A stretch of 51,459 nt of DNA, from assembly GCA_002319965.1 (NCBI GenBank), contig DCJQ01000034.1, positions 1-51,459 of the forward strand, read 5' to 3'. Below are positions 34,918 through 45,177 of the stretch, piece after piece (position 1 is the first letter of the stretch; each line of letters begins with the position of its first letter). The stretch is from Megasphaera sp. UBA1696. Lineage in GTDB: Bacteria; Bacillota; Negativicutes; Veillonellales; Megasphaeraceae. The notes under the pieces are model-generated. The model did not search any database and had not been told where the DNA came from. It saw only the letters and a program-made list of their open reading frames with translations. Position numbers and translations under genes: made by a program.

Positions 34918-36495
34918 TTACTTTCCTAGTTTTTCAGCCATGGCGGCAAGTTTCGACCCGATGACGGGCAGTTTGGCAAGGTCCGTTACGGCAACGGCCC
35001 GGAAGGCAAAGATGCCGATGAGATAGACGATGGCAGCGGCCGTCATGGCCATGATGGTGGCCAACGTATTCCCTACCAGGTTGAGCAGGCTGTGGTGGAT
35101 GATCCAGGCCGTACCGGCCATGGCAGCCCCCGACAGGAACAAGCGGCCGACGTACCCCCACTGGACGCCGTAGCCGACGAAGCGGCGGGCAAAATAGAGG
35201 TTCAAGGCCGTAGCCACGGCCAAATCGGCATTGGTCGCCCAAGCGGCCCCGACTTCACCGAGCCAGGGAATGGCCGTCAGATGCCAGCTCAAGAAAATCT
35301 TGACGACAGCCGCAGCCGCCATATTATAGAGCGGCACCGCCGTCCGCCCCATGCCCTGCAGCAAGCCGCTGGTAATCTGCTGGAGGCCGACGAGGAATAC
35401 CGACATGGACAGGACGCCGATAGCCGGCCCTGCAGCCGGCGTGGCATATAAGAGACGTGAAATAGGCACAGCCAAAACGGCCAGACCCAGGCAGGCCGGA
35501 ACGGTAATGACGTTGGCAATGCGCATAGCCGTATGGGTCCGGGACAGGACGACGTCCCTTCTCCCCTGGGAAAAAGCCGCCGAGACGGCCGGCACTAAGC
35601 TGGTCGCCAAGGAAATCGTCAAGATAGCCGGCAATTGCACAAGGCCATTGGCCATGCCCGTCAGATAGCCATAGAGGGCCGTCGCCTGGTGGGTGCTGTA
35701 ACCGGCCGCTTCCAGCCGCAGTGGCACGATAAAGAGGTCGATACTGGCTACGGCCGGAAGGAGCATGTTGGCTGCCGCTACGGGAACGGCTAAGACGACG
35801 AGACGGCGGATGATGTGCCGCGCCGACTGGATGACGAAGACGCCGTCGTCATCGGGCAAGGGATTCCGTTGATGACGGTAGTATAAAAAGGCGATGAGGA
35901 TGAGCCCTGCCGCTGCCCCGGGAACGGCGCCGAAAGACGCACCGGCCGCTGCCCATTCCAGGCCTCTGGGCAGGAAAATCCAAGCTAAGGCGAGCATCGT
36001 GCAGACGCGGACGAATTGATCGGCCATCTGGGACAAGGCCGTCGGCGTCATGAGCTGCAGGCCTTGAAAATAGCCGCGGAAGCAGCAGACGATGACCGAT
36101 AAGCTTAAGGCCGGCCCTAACACGGCCAGTGCCGGCAGGGCCCGACTGTCGCGGACGATGCCAAGCTCGATCATCGCCTGGGCTCCAAAAGGCAGGGCCA
36201 GGCCGCAGAGGACGGCGACAACGGTCATAAAGGCCAAGGTCACGTGAAAGATGCGGCGAACGCCGCTGTAATGGCCTCGGGCCGCTTGTTCGGCAATCAT
36301 GATCGACACGGCGATGGGAATGCCGGCGCCGACGATGCTGAGGAGCAGGATGTAGACCGGATAGGCCATCTGATAGAGGCCGATTCCCTCGCCGCCTAAG
36401 AGCCGCGATAAGAAAATACGGTTCAACCCGCCTAAGATTTTGACGACGATGCCGGCTACGGTCAGGACCATAGCGCCGCGTAAAAAGTTAGTCAC
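34918..36495 (-). CDS. SpoVB/MurJ-like polysaccharide or lipid-linked precursor flippase
   Basis: A 525-residue membrane protein with about 14 hydrophobic segments, of the MATE-like polysaccharide biosynthesis exporter group. The N-terminal segment GIVVKILGGLNRIFLSRLLGGEGIGLYQMAYP is characteristic of the SpoVB branch (shown here only as description). It probably flips a lipid-linked cell-wall or surface polymer precursor. It starts with GTG at 36495, with AAGGAGG upstream, and overlaps the end of mfd by 8 bases. The mfd-spoVB-like order is common in Firmicutes. Confidence 0.85.
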   Translation of the reverse strand: MTNFLRGAMVLTVAGIVVKILGGLNRIFLSRLLGGEGIGLYQMAYPVYILLLSIVGAGIPIAVSIMIAEQAARGHYSGVRRIFHVTLAFMTVVAVLCGLALPFGAQAMIELGIVRDSRALPALAVLGPALSLSVIVCCFRGYFQGLQLMTPTALSQMADQFVRVCTMLALAWIFLPRGLEWAAAGASFGAVPGAAAGLILIAFLYYRHQRNPLPDDDGVFVIQSARHIIRRLVVLAVPVAAANMLLPAVASIDLFIVPLRLEAAGYSTHQATALYGYLTGMANGLVQLPAILTISLATSLVPAVSAAFSQGRRDVVLSRTHTAMRIANVITVPACLGLAVLAVPISRLLYATPAAGPAIGVLSMSVFLVGLQQITSGLLQGMGRTAVPLYNMAAAAVVKIFLSWHLTAIPWLGEVGAAWATNADLAVATALNLYFARRFVGYGVQWGYVGRLFLSGAAMAGTAWIIHHSLLNLVGNTLATIMAMTAAAIVYLIGIFAFRAVAVTDLAKLPVIGSKLAAMAEKLGK

Positions 36496-39400
36496 GGGAA
36501 TCCTCCTTTCGAAGGGAGGAAAAGGCCGTCAGCAAGATCCGGATAAAGTCGAGGATATCGGCGATGCCGGAAAGGGACACGCGGACCATGACCGGTATAC
36601 TGGGAACGAGGCGGAAGCGGCTGCGCAGGGGCTTTTCGAGTTTCGTCAAATCGGGCATGTCGGAGACGCGCCGCCACTTGATTTCGAGGACGTCCTTCTT
36701 CTGCGCGATGAGGACCATCCCCTGGGCCTTGGCCTCGAGACGGGTTTCCGTCACCTGCAGGAGCTTTTCGACATACGAACTGGGACGGCCGTAGCGGTCT
36801 TCCAATTCACGGCGCAGTTCGTCCAATTCCTCTTTCGACGAGACGACGGCCAAGCGCTGGTACATTTCGATTTTCTGACCGCCGTTTTGGATATATTCGT
36901 TGTCGATAAAGGCGTCGACGTGGATTTCCATAACCGTTTCCGGCGGCGGCGGTTCCACTTCTTTCCCGGTCTGGGCCTTGGCAATGGCTTCTTCCAGCAT
37001 ATGGCAGTACATGGCAAAGCCGACGCTGGCGATGTTGCCGTGCTGCTCCCGGCCGAGGAGGTTGCCGGCACCGCGGATTTCAAGGTCGCGCATGGCGATT
37101 TTAAAACCGGAACCGAGTTCGGTAAATTCTTTGATGGCTTGGAGTCGTTTTTCAGCGACTTCGGACAAAACCTTGTCCCTGCGGTACAAGAAGTATGCAT
37201 AGGCCATGCGGTGGCTCCGGCCGACGCGGCCCCGCATCTGATAGAGCTGAGACAGGCCGAAGTGGTCGGCGTCGTAAATGATGATCGTATTGGCATTGGC
37301 TACGTCAAGGCCGTTTTCGACGAGGCTCGAGCAGAGGAGGACGTCGTACTTTCCTTCATAGAAATCGAACATCATCGACTCGAGCATGCTGCCGGCCATC
37401 TGACCGTGGGCGATACCGATGGTTACGTCGGGCAGGAGAGCCTGCAGTTCGTCTTTCATCCGTTCGATGGAAGCGACGCGGTTGTAGACGAAAAAGACCT
37501 GGCCGCCCCGCCGCTTTTCGCGCATGATGGCGTCACTGACGATACGGGCATCGTATTCGGCGACGTAGGTCTGGACCGGGAAGCGGTCCGTCGGCGGCGA
37601 TTCGATGACCGACATTTCCCGCAGGTTGACCAGCGACATGTGGAGAGTCCGCGGAATCGGCGTAGCACTGAGGGACAAGACGTCGATATGGGCTGCCCAG
37701 GCCTTCCATTTTTCTTTTTGGGCGACGCCGAAACGCTGTTCTTCGTCGACGACGAGAAGGCCCAGAGACTTGAATTTAACATTCTTGTTGAGCAGGCTGT
37801 GGGTCCCGATGAGGATATCGATGTCGCCGGTCAAGGTCCGGGCCAGGATGGATTTCTTTTCTTTATAGGAACGGAAACGGTTGAGGACTTCGACGTGGAC
37901 ACCAAAGGGACCGAATCGTTCCATAAAGGTCTGGAAGTGCTGCTGAGATAAGACCGTCGTCGGTACCAAGACGGCAACCTGCTTACCGGCTGTGACGGCC
38001 TTAAAAATGGCCCGCATGGCCACTTCCGTCTTGCCAAAGCCGACATCGCCGCAGACCAAGCGGTCCATGGGCGTCGGTTTTTCCATGCTGTCCTTGATTT
38101 CTCGGACGGCTTTTAACTGATCTTCCGTTTCCTCATAGGGAAAGGCTTCTTCAAATTCTTTCTGAAAGGGCGTATCCGGCGGGAAGGCATAACCGGAGAC
38201 GACCTCCCTTTTTGCGTAGAGGGCGACGAGTTTTTCCGCCAAATCGGTAATCGACTTCTGAGCCTTAGAGCGTATCTTCTGCCAGTCCGAGCCGCCCATC
38301 TTCTGTAATTTTGGCGTATCTCCTTCGTTGCCGATGTAGCGTTGGAGCAGGGATAACTGGTCCGTCGGCACGTAGAGAATGTCCTTTCCCGCATAGTGGA
38401 TTTCGAGATAATCTTTATGGACGCCATCCATTTCAATGGTCTTAATACCCATGTAGCGGCCGATGCCGTGGACTTCATGGACGACGTAGTCGCCGGCCTT
38501 CAGACTGGTAAAGACGCTGATTTCCTGGCCTTTGGCCACGCGGTGGCGCAGGCGTCGTTTCTGGGTGCCGAAGACATCCCGTTCGGCGACGACGACGACC
38601 TTGGCATAAGGCAGTTCAAAACCGTCGTGGACTTCCCCTTCGACGATATACATGCCGCCGGCGGCGCTTTTTTCATCGTCATAATCGGCAATCGAAAGGT
38701 CATGCTGCTTCATCCAGGCTTTGAGGGAGGCAATGCGCTCTCTGCTGTTGATGACGAAGACGATGGTATTGCCTAAGCTTCGCCAATGACCGACTTCTTC
38801 TTCGAGGAGGTTGAACTGCTTTTGGAAGCTGGCCATCATCTTGGCGGCAAAGCTGAAGGACTCGTCGATGAGCATATCGGGCACGGATTGGGCCATGAGG
38901 GACAAGACGATCTGCGGAACCTTTCGTTCCGGCGAGACCATATTTTTCCACGACGCCAAGACGCCCTTGTAATCGTCCGATTCTTTGAGAATCTTTTTAA
39001 GGCCGTCCCGGACCCGATTCGGTTCATCCCAGATGATGGTCCCTTCTTCGACGTAATCGAGGAGGGTATATTTCTCATCGTCCGCCGTCGTCAGGGACAC
39101 GGGCAAAATCCGCGCCCGTTCGGCATCATACAGCGACTTTTGGCTGTCGACGTCGAAGGCGCGGATGCTTTCCAGTTCATCGCCAAAAAAGGCCAGGCGC
39201 AGGGGCTGCGGTTCATTGACGGCAAAGACGTCGACGATGTCGCCGCGGACGGAAAAATGGCCTCGCCGTTCGACCATGTCGACCCGTTCATAACCGGCGT
39301 CTACGAGGTGCTGCAACAAGTCATCGCGGTCATATTCTCCTTGGATTTCGACGTCAATGGCCGCATCGTCGATGCGCTGGGGAGCCATGACGTACTGTGC

Positions 39401-39772
39401 CGCTTCTTCCGGCGCAGCCAAGACGAGGACCGGGTCCCCCTGGCGCAGACGGCCCAGGGCTTCCATCTGACGAGCCATCCGGTCGAGACTTTTAGCCGTC
39501 GTCGTAAAGACAGCCTTATCGACGACGGGAAAGTCGAGAACCTTTACGTCAGGCGCCAAAAAAGCCAGGTCTGCCTGCCAGGCCGTCGCTTGTTCCCGCG
39601 ACGGGACGACGAGGACGACCTGACGGGGTCCTTCGTGCAGCACCTTAGCTACCAGAGCGCTCTTAACGGAGCCGCTGAGGCCGTAGATACTGTGACAGCC
39701 GGGCTTTAAAAAAGCCTCCCCGGCGGACCGGATATTTTCATCTTGATTCATCCATTGAAAGAATTGCTTCAT
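36488..39772 (-). CDS. mfd: Transcription-repair coupling factor
   Basis: A 1094-residue ATPase that removes RNA polymerase stalled at DNA damage and recruits UvrA. The UvrB-homology module is at the N terminus, the RNA-polymerase interacting domain starts at GDYVVHEVHGIGRYMG near residue 430, the helicase Walker A is GDVGFGKTEVAMRA near residue 570, and DEEQRFG is motif II; the C-terminal TRCF domain follows. The length is normal. A hairpin GGGCTTT/AAAGCCC at 39797-39819 lies in its leader, without a T run. Confidence 0.96.
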   Translation of the reverse strand: MKQFFQWMNQDENIRSAGEAFLKPGCHSIYGLSGSVKSALVAKVLHEGPRQVVLVVPSREQATAWQADLAFLAPDVKVLDFPVVDKAVFTTTAKSLDRMARQMEALGRLRQGDPVLVLAAPEEAAQYVMAPQRIDDAAIDVEIQGEYDRDDLLQHLVDAGYERVDMVERRGHFSVRGDIVDVFAVNEPQPLRLAFFGDELESIRAFDVDSQKSLYDAERARILPVSLTTADDEKYTLLDYVEEGTIIWDEPNRVRDGLKKILKESDDYKGVLASWKNMVSPERKVPQIVLSLMAQSVPDMLIDESFSFAAKMMASFQKQFNLLEEEVGHWRSLGNTIVFVINSRERIASLKAWMKQHDLSIADYDDEKSAAGGMYIVEGEVHDGFELPYAKVVVVAERDVFGTQKRRLRHRVAKGQEISVFTSLKAGDYVVHEVHGIGRYMGIKTIEMDGVHKDYLEIHYAGKDILYVPTDQLSLLQRYIGNEGDTPKLQKMGGSDWQKIRSKAQKSITDLAEKLVALYAKREVVSGYAFPPDTPFQKEFEEAFPYEETEDQLKAVREIKDSMEKPTPMDRLVCGDVGFGKTEVAMRAIFKAVTAGKQVAVLVPTTVLSQQHFQTFMERFGPFGVHVEVLNRFRSYKEKKSILARTLTGDIDILIGTHSLLNKNVKFKSLGLLVVDEEQRFGVAQKEKWKAWAAHIDVLSLSATPIPRTLHMSLVNLREMSVIESPPTDRFPVQTYVAEYDARIVSDAIMREKRRGGQVFFVYNRVASIERMKDELQALLPDVTIGIAHGQMAGSMLESMMFDFYEGKYDVLLCSSLVENGLDVANANTIIIYDADHFGLSQLYQMRGRVGRSHRMAYAYFLYRRDKVLSEVAEKRLQAIKEFTELGSGFKIAMRDLEIRGAGNLLGREQHGNIASVGFAMYCHMLEEAIAKAQTGKEVEPPPPETVMEIHVDAFIDNEYIQNGGQKIEMYQRLAVVSSKEELDELRRELEDRYGRPSSYVEKLLQVTETRLEAKAQGMVLIAQKKDVLEIKWRRVSDMPDLTKLEKPLRSRFRLVPSIPVMVRVSLSGIADILDFIRILLTAFSSLRKEDSRD

Positions 39773-39885
39773 GCTTTTTTTACCTCATGACAAAGGGGGC
39801 TTTAGTTGCCCAAAGCCCTCGATAATTATCATCATACTTGCGTGTTTTTTATTATATCATAGTTCATTCGTCCCGACTAGGCACA

Positions 39886-40857
39886 TTATCGTCCCACCGC
39901 GCCCTGCATGATAAAGGCTTCCCGTTCCTTACGGCTCATCTTGAGGAGGCTCTTTTCTTTCAGGCTATCTTCGTAAGACGGAGTGGCATCGCCTAAGGTT
40001 TCCATCCGCTTTTCCACATCGCGGCGGATCTGAGGCAGCATATCGTAAAGGTGCTGACCTGGGCAGTCTGTACTGTTGACGTCACGGTGCCCGACGATGG
40101 TCGCGGCACTCGGCGTGATTTCATAAATCTTGCACAGCCAGGCAACGAGGCCTTCCAGGGAATGGAGCTGAGCCGGCGTGGGGATTTCTTTGTCGAAGTT
40201 TCCCGTGACGTTGATGCCGACGGTGTGATAGTTCTGCCCTTGGGCATGGGCTCCGACCGTCGCTAAGGGGCGTCCCCGTTCGATGGTCCCGTCTTTGCGG
40301 ATGACGTAATGGTAGCCGATGCCGGCCCAGCCGTTGGCCAAATGGGCCCGATGGATGGCTGCCGCCGACGTATCGCCGTCAGGGATGCCGACGTGGTGGA
40401 TGACGATCATGTCCGTCTTGGGCCGCAGCAATAAGGGTTCATTGAAGCGGAAATTCGTTTCCTTAATGGCCATCGGTTCGGCCGGGGCTGCATCCGTTGC
40501 CGGATGATAAGTACGCAGAACGCCGCGGGCTCCGGCAGGCTTCGCATCCCGCGGTACACTGCTCACGGCGACGGGCTGAAGTTCTGAGGATTCGCCATCT
40601 GTCGAAGATTTGGCAGGCGTATCCCCTTTCGTTCCCCTCTGTTCGGACGACGATTTTTTATCGACGCCCTTTTTCTTTGCAATCGCCTTTCCTTTTTCAG
40701 CGGCCTCCTTCGTTACGGACCGATTCGAATCGGAAACGGCACCGATCGTATAGGCCGCTTCGATGTCCGACGGCGATGCCGCCAGTGACAGGCTTGAAAA
40801 ACCAAAAGCCAGCCACAGCGCAACGGCCAGGGCTGACAGGGTCTTGCTTTGTTTCAT
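39886..40857 (-). CDS. N-acetylmuramoyl-L-alanine amidase (PGRP/amidase_2 type)
   Basis: 323 residues. A signal peptide (to about residue 27) is followed by a low-complexity linker rich in Lys, Ser and Pro, then a zinc amidase domain: MIVIHHVG near residue 140 and HRDVNSTDCPGQHL near residue 258 carry the zinc ligands. It would cut peptidoglycan in the periplasm. It follows the PHP gene by 3 bases and is co-transcribed with it. Confidence 0.88.
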   Translation of the reverse strand: MKQSKTLSALAVALWLAFGFSSLSLAASPSDIEAAYTIGAVSDSNRSVTKEAAEKGKAIAKKKGVDKKSSSEQRGTKGDTPAKSSTDGESSELQPVAVSSVPRDAKPAGARGVLRTYHPATDAAPAEPMAIKETNFRFNEPLLLRPKTDMIVIHHVGIPDGDTSAAAIHRAHLANGWAGIGYHYVIRKDGTIERGRPLATVGAHAQGQNYHTVGINVTGNFDKEIPTPAQLHSLEGLVAWLCKIYEITPSAATIVGHRDVNSTDCPGQHLYDMLPQIRRDVEKRMETLGDATPSYEDSLKEKSLLKMSRKEREAFIMQGAVGR

Positions 40858-40860
40858 GAT

Positions 40861-41766
40861 TTAGTACACTTCCCCATGATGATTTTGAATGTGTGCGACC
40901 AGGCGGTCCCACAAAGGCTGCGGCTCGGGATGACCGTACGTGCCGAGGGCAATATGCGGCTTAGCCCGGCCGTGGTAGTCGCTGCCGATGGTCGCCATCA
41001 ATTCGTGTTCATCGGCAATCTGACGGTAAAAGACAGCCGTAGCGTCATCGTGGTAGCTGCAATAAGCTTCGATGCCGTCGAGGCCGAGGGCGATGAGGGT
41101 TTCCGTCAAGGGACGGTTCTGCTTCATATTGGCTCCGGGATGGGCCAATACGGCGGCGCCGCCCTGATCGTGAATGATATCGACGGCCTTTGAAAAGTCC
41201 ATGAAGGTCATGGGGATAAAGGCCGGTCCCCCTTGGCCGCAGATATCCCAGCCGAAGTTGACATAGGGCGCAGCACTGCGGCTGCCGCCCGGTCGATAGG
41301 GTGCCAGGATGGGGCAGTCGGCATTGCGCGGGTCCGAAAGGGCAACGCGGGCGATGTGGACCGAAGCGACGACACCGCTGGTACAAAGTTTCCAAATGGC
41401 GTCGCGGTCGAGGACGATGCCTAATGCTTCGACGGCGTCAAGAACCTTGTCGGACACGACTTTTCGCTGGCCGTACACATCCTTTTCAATCTCCTCAAAT
41501 ACGGCGGCATCGGGATGAATTCCGTAACCTAAGAGGTGAAAGTTCTTCCCCTCATGCTGACAACTGATTTCAATGCCCGGTACGAGGCGCAGCCCCAGAC
41601 GGGACGCTTCTTCCCGCGCTTCGGGAATGGCCCGGGTGGAATCGTGGTCGGTGACGGCCACGGCCTGTACCTTGGCGTCAGCGCACTGACGCATCAAGTC
41701 GGCCGGTTCAAACTGACCGTCCATGCTGTATTTTGTATGCATGTGCAAATCAAGCCATGTTTCCAT
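40861..41766 (-). CDS. PHP-domain metal-dependent phosphoesterase
   Basis: A 301-residue phosphoesterase of the TrpH/YciV type. Metal ligands: DLHMHTKYSMDG near residue 6, AVTDHDS near residue 39, PGIEISC near residue 63, and HPGAN later. The family includes 3',5'-nucleoside bisphosphate phosphatase (RNase AM). It is the first gene of a two-gene operon; promoter TGGCAC-17-TATAAT at 41801-41829. Confidence 0.85.
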   Translation of the reverse strand: METWLDLHMHTKYSMDGQFEPADLMRQCADAKVQAVAVTDHDSTRAIPEAREEASRLGLRLVPGIEISCQHEGKNFHLLGYGIHPDAAVFEEIEKDVYGQRKVVSDKVLDAVEALGIVLDRDAIWKLCTSGVVASVHIARVALSDPRNADCPILAPYRPGGSRSAAPYVNFGWDICGQGGPAFIPMTFMDFSKAVDIIHDQGGAAVLAHPGANMKQNRPLTETLIALGLDGIEAYCSYHDDATAVFYRQIADEHELMATIGSDYHGRAKPHIALGTYGHPEPQPLWDRLVAHIQNHHGEVY

Positions 41767-41800
41767 ACTCTACACTCCCTCTCATTTAAATGTCGCCCTT

Positions 41801-41829
41801 ATTATACTACGCATGACGGCGCCGTGCCA
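41801..41829 (-). promoter_or_regulatory. Promoter of the PHP-amidase operon
   Basis: Minus-strand TGGCAC (41824-41829), 17-base spacer, TATAAT (41801-41806). It lies in the 88-base gap after the cobalamin operon. Confidence 0.5.
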
Positions 41830-41854
41830 GTAAGAAGTAAGTAAGATATGGCCC

Positions 41855-42481
41855 TCAGCGGGTCAGCTTATAAATGAGGGCGTTGCAGATAGCGGCGGCA
41901 ATGGTGCTGCCCCCTTTTCGACCTTTAGCGACGATATAGGGAACGCCGGCTTCCATGATGACGTCTTTAGCGTATTCGACGTTGACGAAGCCGACGGGAA
42001 CGCCGATGATGAGGGCCGGGGAGATTTTCCCTTGGTCTATGAGTTCTTTCAGGCGCAGGAGGGCTGTCGGGGCATTGCCGACGGCGATGATGAGCGGTCC
42101 CGTAAGACCGGCAGCCTTATCCATCGAGGCCTGAGCCCGCGTCGTTCCCTGTTCACGGGCCGCAGCGGCTACGTCGTCATCGGCCATGAAGCAGACCTTT
42201 TGGCAGCCCAGTTTCGTAAGGCCGGGCTTACTGATGCCCATGCAGGCCATATTGGTATCGGTCACGATGGTGCAGCCGGCCTTCAAGGCTTCCAGGGCCT
42301 TACGGACGGCCCCTTCACTAAAGCGCAGGTTGCGGACGTAATCGAAGTCGGCACTGGTGTGGACGACGCGCTTGATAATGTCCTTTTCATCGGGCGGAAG
42401 CTCGATCGGCCCCAATTCGCTTTCAATAATTTCCATGCTGCGGCGTTCGATGTCGGCCGGTAAAATATGTTCTATCTTCAT
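41855..42481 (-). CDS. cbiC: Precorrin-8X/cobalt-precorrin-8 methylmutase
   Basis: A 208-residue enzyme that moves the C11 methyl to C12 giving (cobalt-)hydrogenobyrinate. The N-terminal IERRSMEIIESELG, the VHTSADFDY active-site histidine region near residue 45 and the C-terminal KGGSTIAAAICNALI match the family. It is the last gene of the corrin operon. Confidence 0.95.
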   Translation of the reverse strand: MKIEHILPADIERRSMEIIESELGPIELPPDEKDIIKRVVHTSADFDYVRNLRFSEGAVRKALEALKAGCTIVTDTNMACMGISKPGLTKLGCQKVCFMADDDVAAAAREQGTTRAQASMDKAAGLTGPLIIAVGNAPTALLRLKELIDQGKISPALIIGVPVGFVNVEYAKDVIMEAGVPYIVAKGRKGGSTIAAAICNALIYKLTR

Positions 42482-42485
42482 GAAA

Positions 42486-43898
42486 TCAGTCCTTTCGGGA
42501 TTTGTCGATATTCACTCTCCGGGAATACGTACCGCAGGCCCTTACGAAATGTTTGGCCCAAGCCGGATTCCCGAGAAAATGGAGGTGGAGATAACTGGCG
42601 GCTAAGGTTTCACCGGCCACGCCGCCGGACCAGGAACGCCGGCTCCCGGCCTTATAGGCCGTAAAGGCCTCCCCTTCTGACGTACTGTGGGAATAATGGA
42701 ATTCATGGGCCGGTATGGTGTCACCGGCCTTACAGAGGAGGTTGTCTTCTGCCGCCTCTAAGGTCACGTAGCCGAAATGCCGAAGGGACGTCGTCATAAA
42801 GGTCTCACCGGGAACGGCACCGATCCAGGCGTATCGCGTCCCGTCGTCGCCGCGAAAATACTGATGGAGATACATGAAACCGCCGCATTCGGCAAAGCAA
42901 GGCAGCCCGCCTTTCAAGGCCTGTCTGATCTGGCCGCGCAGGCTTTCATTAGCTTCAAGTTCTCGAGCGTAAAGTTCGGGATAGCCGCCGCCCAAGTAGA
43001 GGCCGTCGCAAGGCGGCAGATGGCTGTCGTGAAGGGGGCTGAAAAAGATTAATTCGGCTCCGAAGCGGCGGAGGACGTCAAGGCTGTCTTCGTAGTAAAA
43101 GCAAAAAGCCTCGTCACGGGCCACGGCGATGACAGCCTGTCGTTCCGGCTCCCCTTCTTTCTCCTCTTCGGAAACGTCGCTTTCGGCAAGGGGCGAGGCT
43201 GCCCGAGCCAGGGTTAACAGGCCGTCGAGGTCGATATGCGTTTCAGCCGCGTCCGACAGGCGCTCCATAATCTCCTGAAGGTTCTGTATTTCTCCGGCCG
43301 TCACTAAGCCTAAGTGGCGACTGGAAAAGGCGCAGTCCGGAAGATCCGGAAGAGCGCCTAACGCCTTAAGGCCCGACGCCTTTTCCCAAGCGTCCTTAAA
43401 ATGAGTGTATACCATGGGTTTGACGCGGTTTACGATAAAGCCGACAATATGGCTGTCCGTATAAAAATCGGCCAAGCCCTTTAAGACGGCCCCTAAGGAG
43501 AACCCTGCCCCACGGCCGTCTACGACGAGGACGACGGGCGTATCGGCAGCAGCGGCGACGTCATAGGCACTGGCTTCGTGCCCCGTTCCGACACCGTCGT
43601 AATAGCCCATGGCCCCTTCGATGAGAACCAAGTCGGACTTTTCTCCATGACGGCAAAGAAGCTGCCGGGCCGCTTCGGCCCCCTTTTCTCCGCCGCCGAA
43701 GAGGAAGAGATCGAGGTTATATGACGGCGTATGAAGGACGCGGCGGTGGAACATGGGATCGATATAATCGGGACCGGACTTAAAGGCCGTCAGGGACAGT
43801 CCCCGTTTTTTAAAAGCTTCCAGCAGGGCGCAGACGACGGTCGTCTTGCCGCTGCCGCTTTTAGGGGCCGCCACGAGAATCCTGGGAACATTCGGCAT
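42486..43898 (-). CDS. cbiA: Cobyrinic acid a,c-diamide synthase
   Basis: A 470-residue ATP-dependent amidotransferase. Walker A APKSGSGKTT near the N terminus and a glutaminase-like domain with the nucleophile in CFAECGGFMYL near residue 330. It amidates the a and c acetate side chains. I chose the ATG at 43898 with AGGAGG 9 bases upstream; an earlier TTG is not needed. CbiA (cobalt route) fits the neighbours better than CobB. Confidence 0.93.
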   Translation of the reverse strand: MPNVPRILVAAPKSGSGKTTVVCALLEAFKKRGLSLTAFKSGPDYIDPMFHRRVLHTPSYNLDLFLFGGGEKGAEAARQLLCRHGEKSDLVLIEGAMGYYDGVGTGHEASAYDVAAAADTPVVLVVDGRGAGFSLGAVLKGLADFYTDSHIVGFIVNRVKPMVYTHFKDAWEKASGLKALGALPDLPDCAFSSRHLGLVTAGEIQNLQEIMERLSDAAETHIDLDGLLTLARAASPLAESDVSEEEKEGEPERQAVIAVARDEAFCFYYEDSLDVLRRFGAELIFFSPLHDSHLPPCDGLYLGGGYPELYARELEANESLRGQIRQALKGGLPCFAECGGFMYLHQYFRGDDGTRYAWIGAVPGETFMTTSLRHFGYVTLEAAEDNLLCKAGDTIPAHEFHYSHSTSEGEAFTAYKAGSRRSWSGGVAGETLAASYLHLHFLGNPAWAKHFVRACGTYSRRVNIDKSRKD

Positions 43899-43925
43899 AC
43901 AGGTCAACCTCCTTTACAAGTCCGG

Positions 43926-45143
43926 TCATCGCGTTTCGTCCTTACGGACAATGGTAACGATATAAATAGGATTTTGGGCCATCATGAGATGGCTGGCGCC
44001 GACTTTTTGACTGCGGGCCGTGCTGACCTGGGTGATATCGAGATCATAGTCCCGACGGGATCCGTAGTAGGCCGTAAGAGCCGCTAACGTTTCAATGGTA
44101 ATGGCCGTGACGACGATGGCACAGGCTTCATTTTTGCCGTACAATTCGTCGAGGATGGCCGCCAGTCGTCCCTTGGTCCCGCCGATAAAAGCGTAATCAG
44201 GCGGCGTCTCGATATCTTTTAGGCGTTCACCGGCATCGCCGGCAACGACAGTGACATTGGACAGGTCAAAGTGGGCAATATTTTGCTTCAAGACCCGCAG
44301 GGCATCGGCGTTCATTTCAAAGGCATAGACCCTTCCAAAGGGCGCCTGCAGGGAGAGTTCCACCGTACAGGACCCGGTGCCGGCACCGATATCGTAGACG
44401 ACGGCATCGGCAGCCAGTGCCAGTTTCGACAAGGCCACGCTGCGGATTTCCTGTTTGGTCATCGGTGCCTTGCCCCGCAAAAAAGCCTCGTCGGGCAGAC
44501 CGTGAACGGGGCGCTGCCACAGACGGGCGTCGTCGTTTTCAATCATCATGACAGCTAAGGCGTCGTCCCCTCTTTCCGTAAAATCAGCAGCCGTACCGCG
44601 AAGGATGACTTCGTCGTCATAAGACAGATTGCAGCCGATGGCAACCCGCACAGCTCCGAGACCGGCGTCACAGAGGCTGCGGCACAGGGCAGCCGGCGAT
44701 TCGCTGCCGCCGGTGAGGACGAAGACCTTAGCATGCTGGCGAACGGCGGGAATGAGCGGTTCCTTTCGGCCGTGACGGCTGACGATGAATACGTCGTTCC
44801 AAGACGTTTCCAAGGCGGCGGCAAAATAGACCAGGCTGCTGATGCCGGCCAGGCGGGTCACGGTGCAACCGGGAATGTCCTTTAATAAGGCAGCCAGACT
44901 GAAAAAGCCAACATCCCCCGATACCAAAACGGCCATGGGACCGTCGGTCTCGGTCCGGGAGGAAGCTAACTGGCAGATTTCATCGCGCCGATAGGTCCGA
45001 ATCAATTCTTTCCCCGTCCCCTCAAAGGGTTCCAGCATCCGCTTGTCGCCGACAAGGAGGGTCGATGCTTCAATAGCTCGTTTCGCGTCTACGGTCAGTA
45101 AGGCCGGATTGCCCGGCCCGGTGCCGATAACATAGATATGCAT
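43926..45143 (-). CDS. cbiET: Fused precorrin-6Y C5,15-methyltransferase/C12-decarboxylase (CbiE-CbiT)
   Basis: 405 residues with two parts. The N half (about 1-200) is the CbiE tetrapyrrole methylase (GTGPGNPALLTVDA at the start, SGDVGFFSL). The C half from about 215 is CbiT (PMTKQEIRS, DIGAGTGSCTVELS for SAM binding). Together they methylate C5 and C15 and decarboxylate at C12, as in the fused CobL. Normal length for the fusion. Confidence 0.93.
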   Translation of the reverse strand: MHIYVIGTGPGNPALLTVDAKRAIEASTLLVGDKRMLEPFEGTGKELIRTYRRDEICQLASSRTETDGPMAVLVSGDVGFFSLAALLKDIPGCTVTRLAGISSLVYFAAALETSWNDVFIVSRHGRKEPLIPAVRQHAKVFVLTGGSESPAALCRSLCDAGLGAVRVAIGCNLSYDDEVILRGTAADFTERGDDALAVMMIENDDARLWQRPVHGLPDEAFLRGKAPMTKQEIRSVALSKLALAADAVVYDIGAGTGSCTVELSLQAPFGRVYAFEMNADALRVLKQNIAHFDLSNVTVVAGDAGERLKDIETPPDYAFIGGTKGRLAAILDELYGKNEACAIVVTAITIETLAALTAYYGSRRDYDLDITQVSTARSQKVGASHLMMAQNPIYIVTIVRKDETR

Positions 45144-45177
45144 ATACAGTCCTTTCCCTGACGAAATAATCTCCCTG

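Noticed and set aside
36440..37951. A 503-codon open frame on the plus strand
   Set aside because: It is antisense to mfd, has no ribosome binding site or domain, and reflects the high GC at third codon positions on the other strand.
39797..39819. Hairpin before mfd as a terminator
   Set aside because: The stem GGGCTTT/AAAGCCC is clear, but the T run after it is only CCTTTG, so termination is unlikely.
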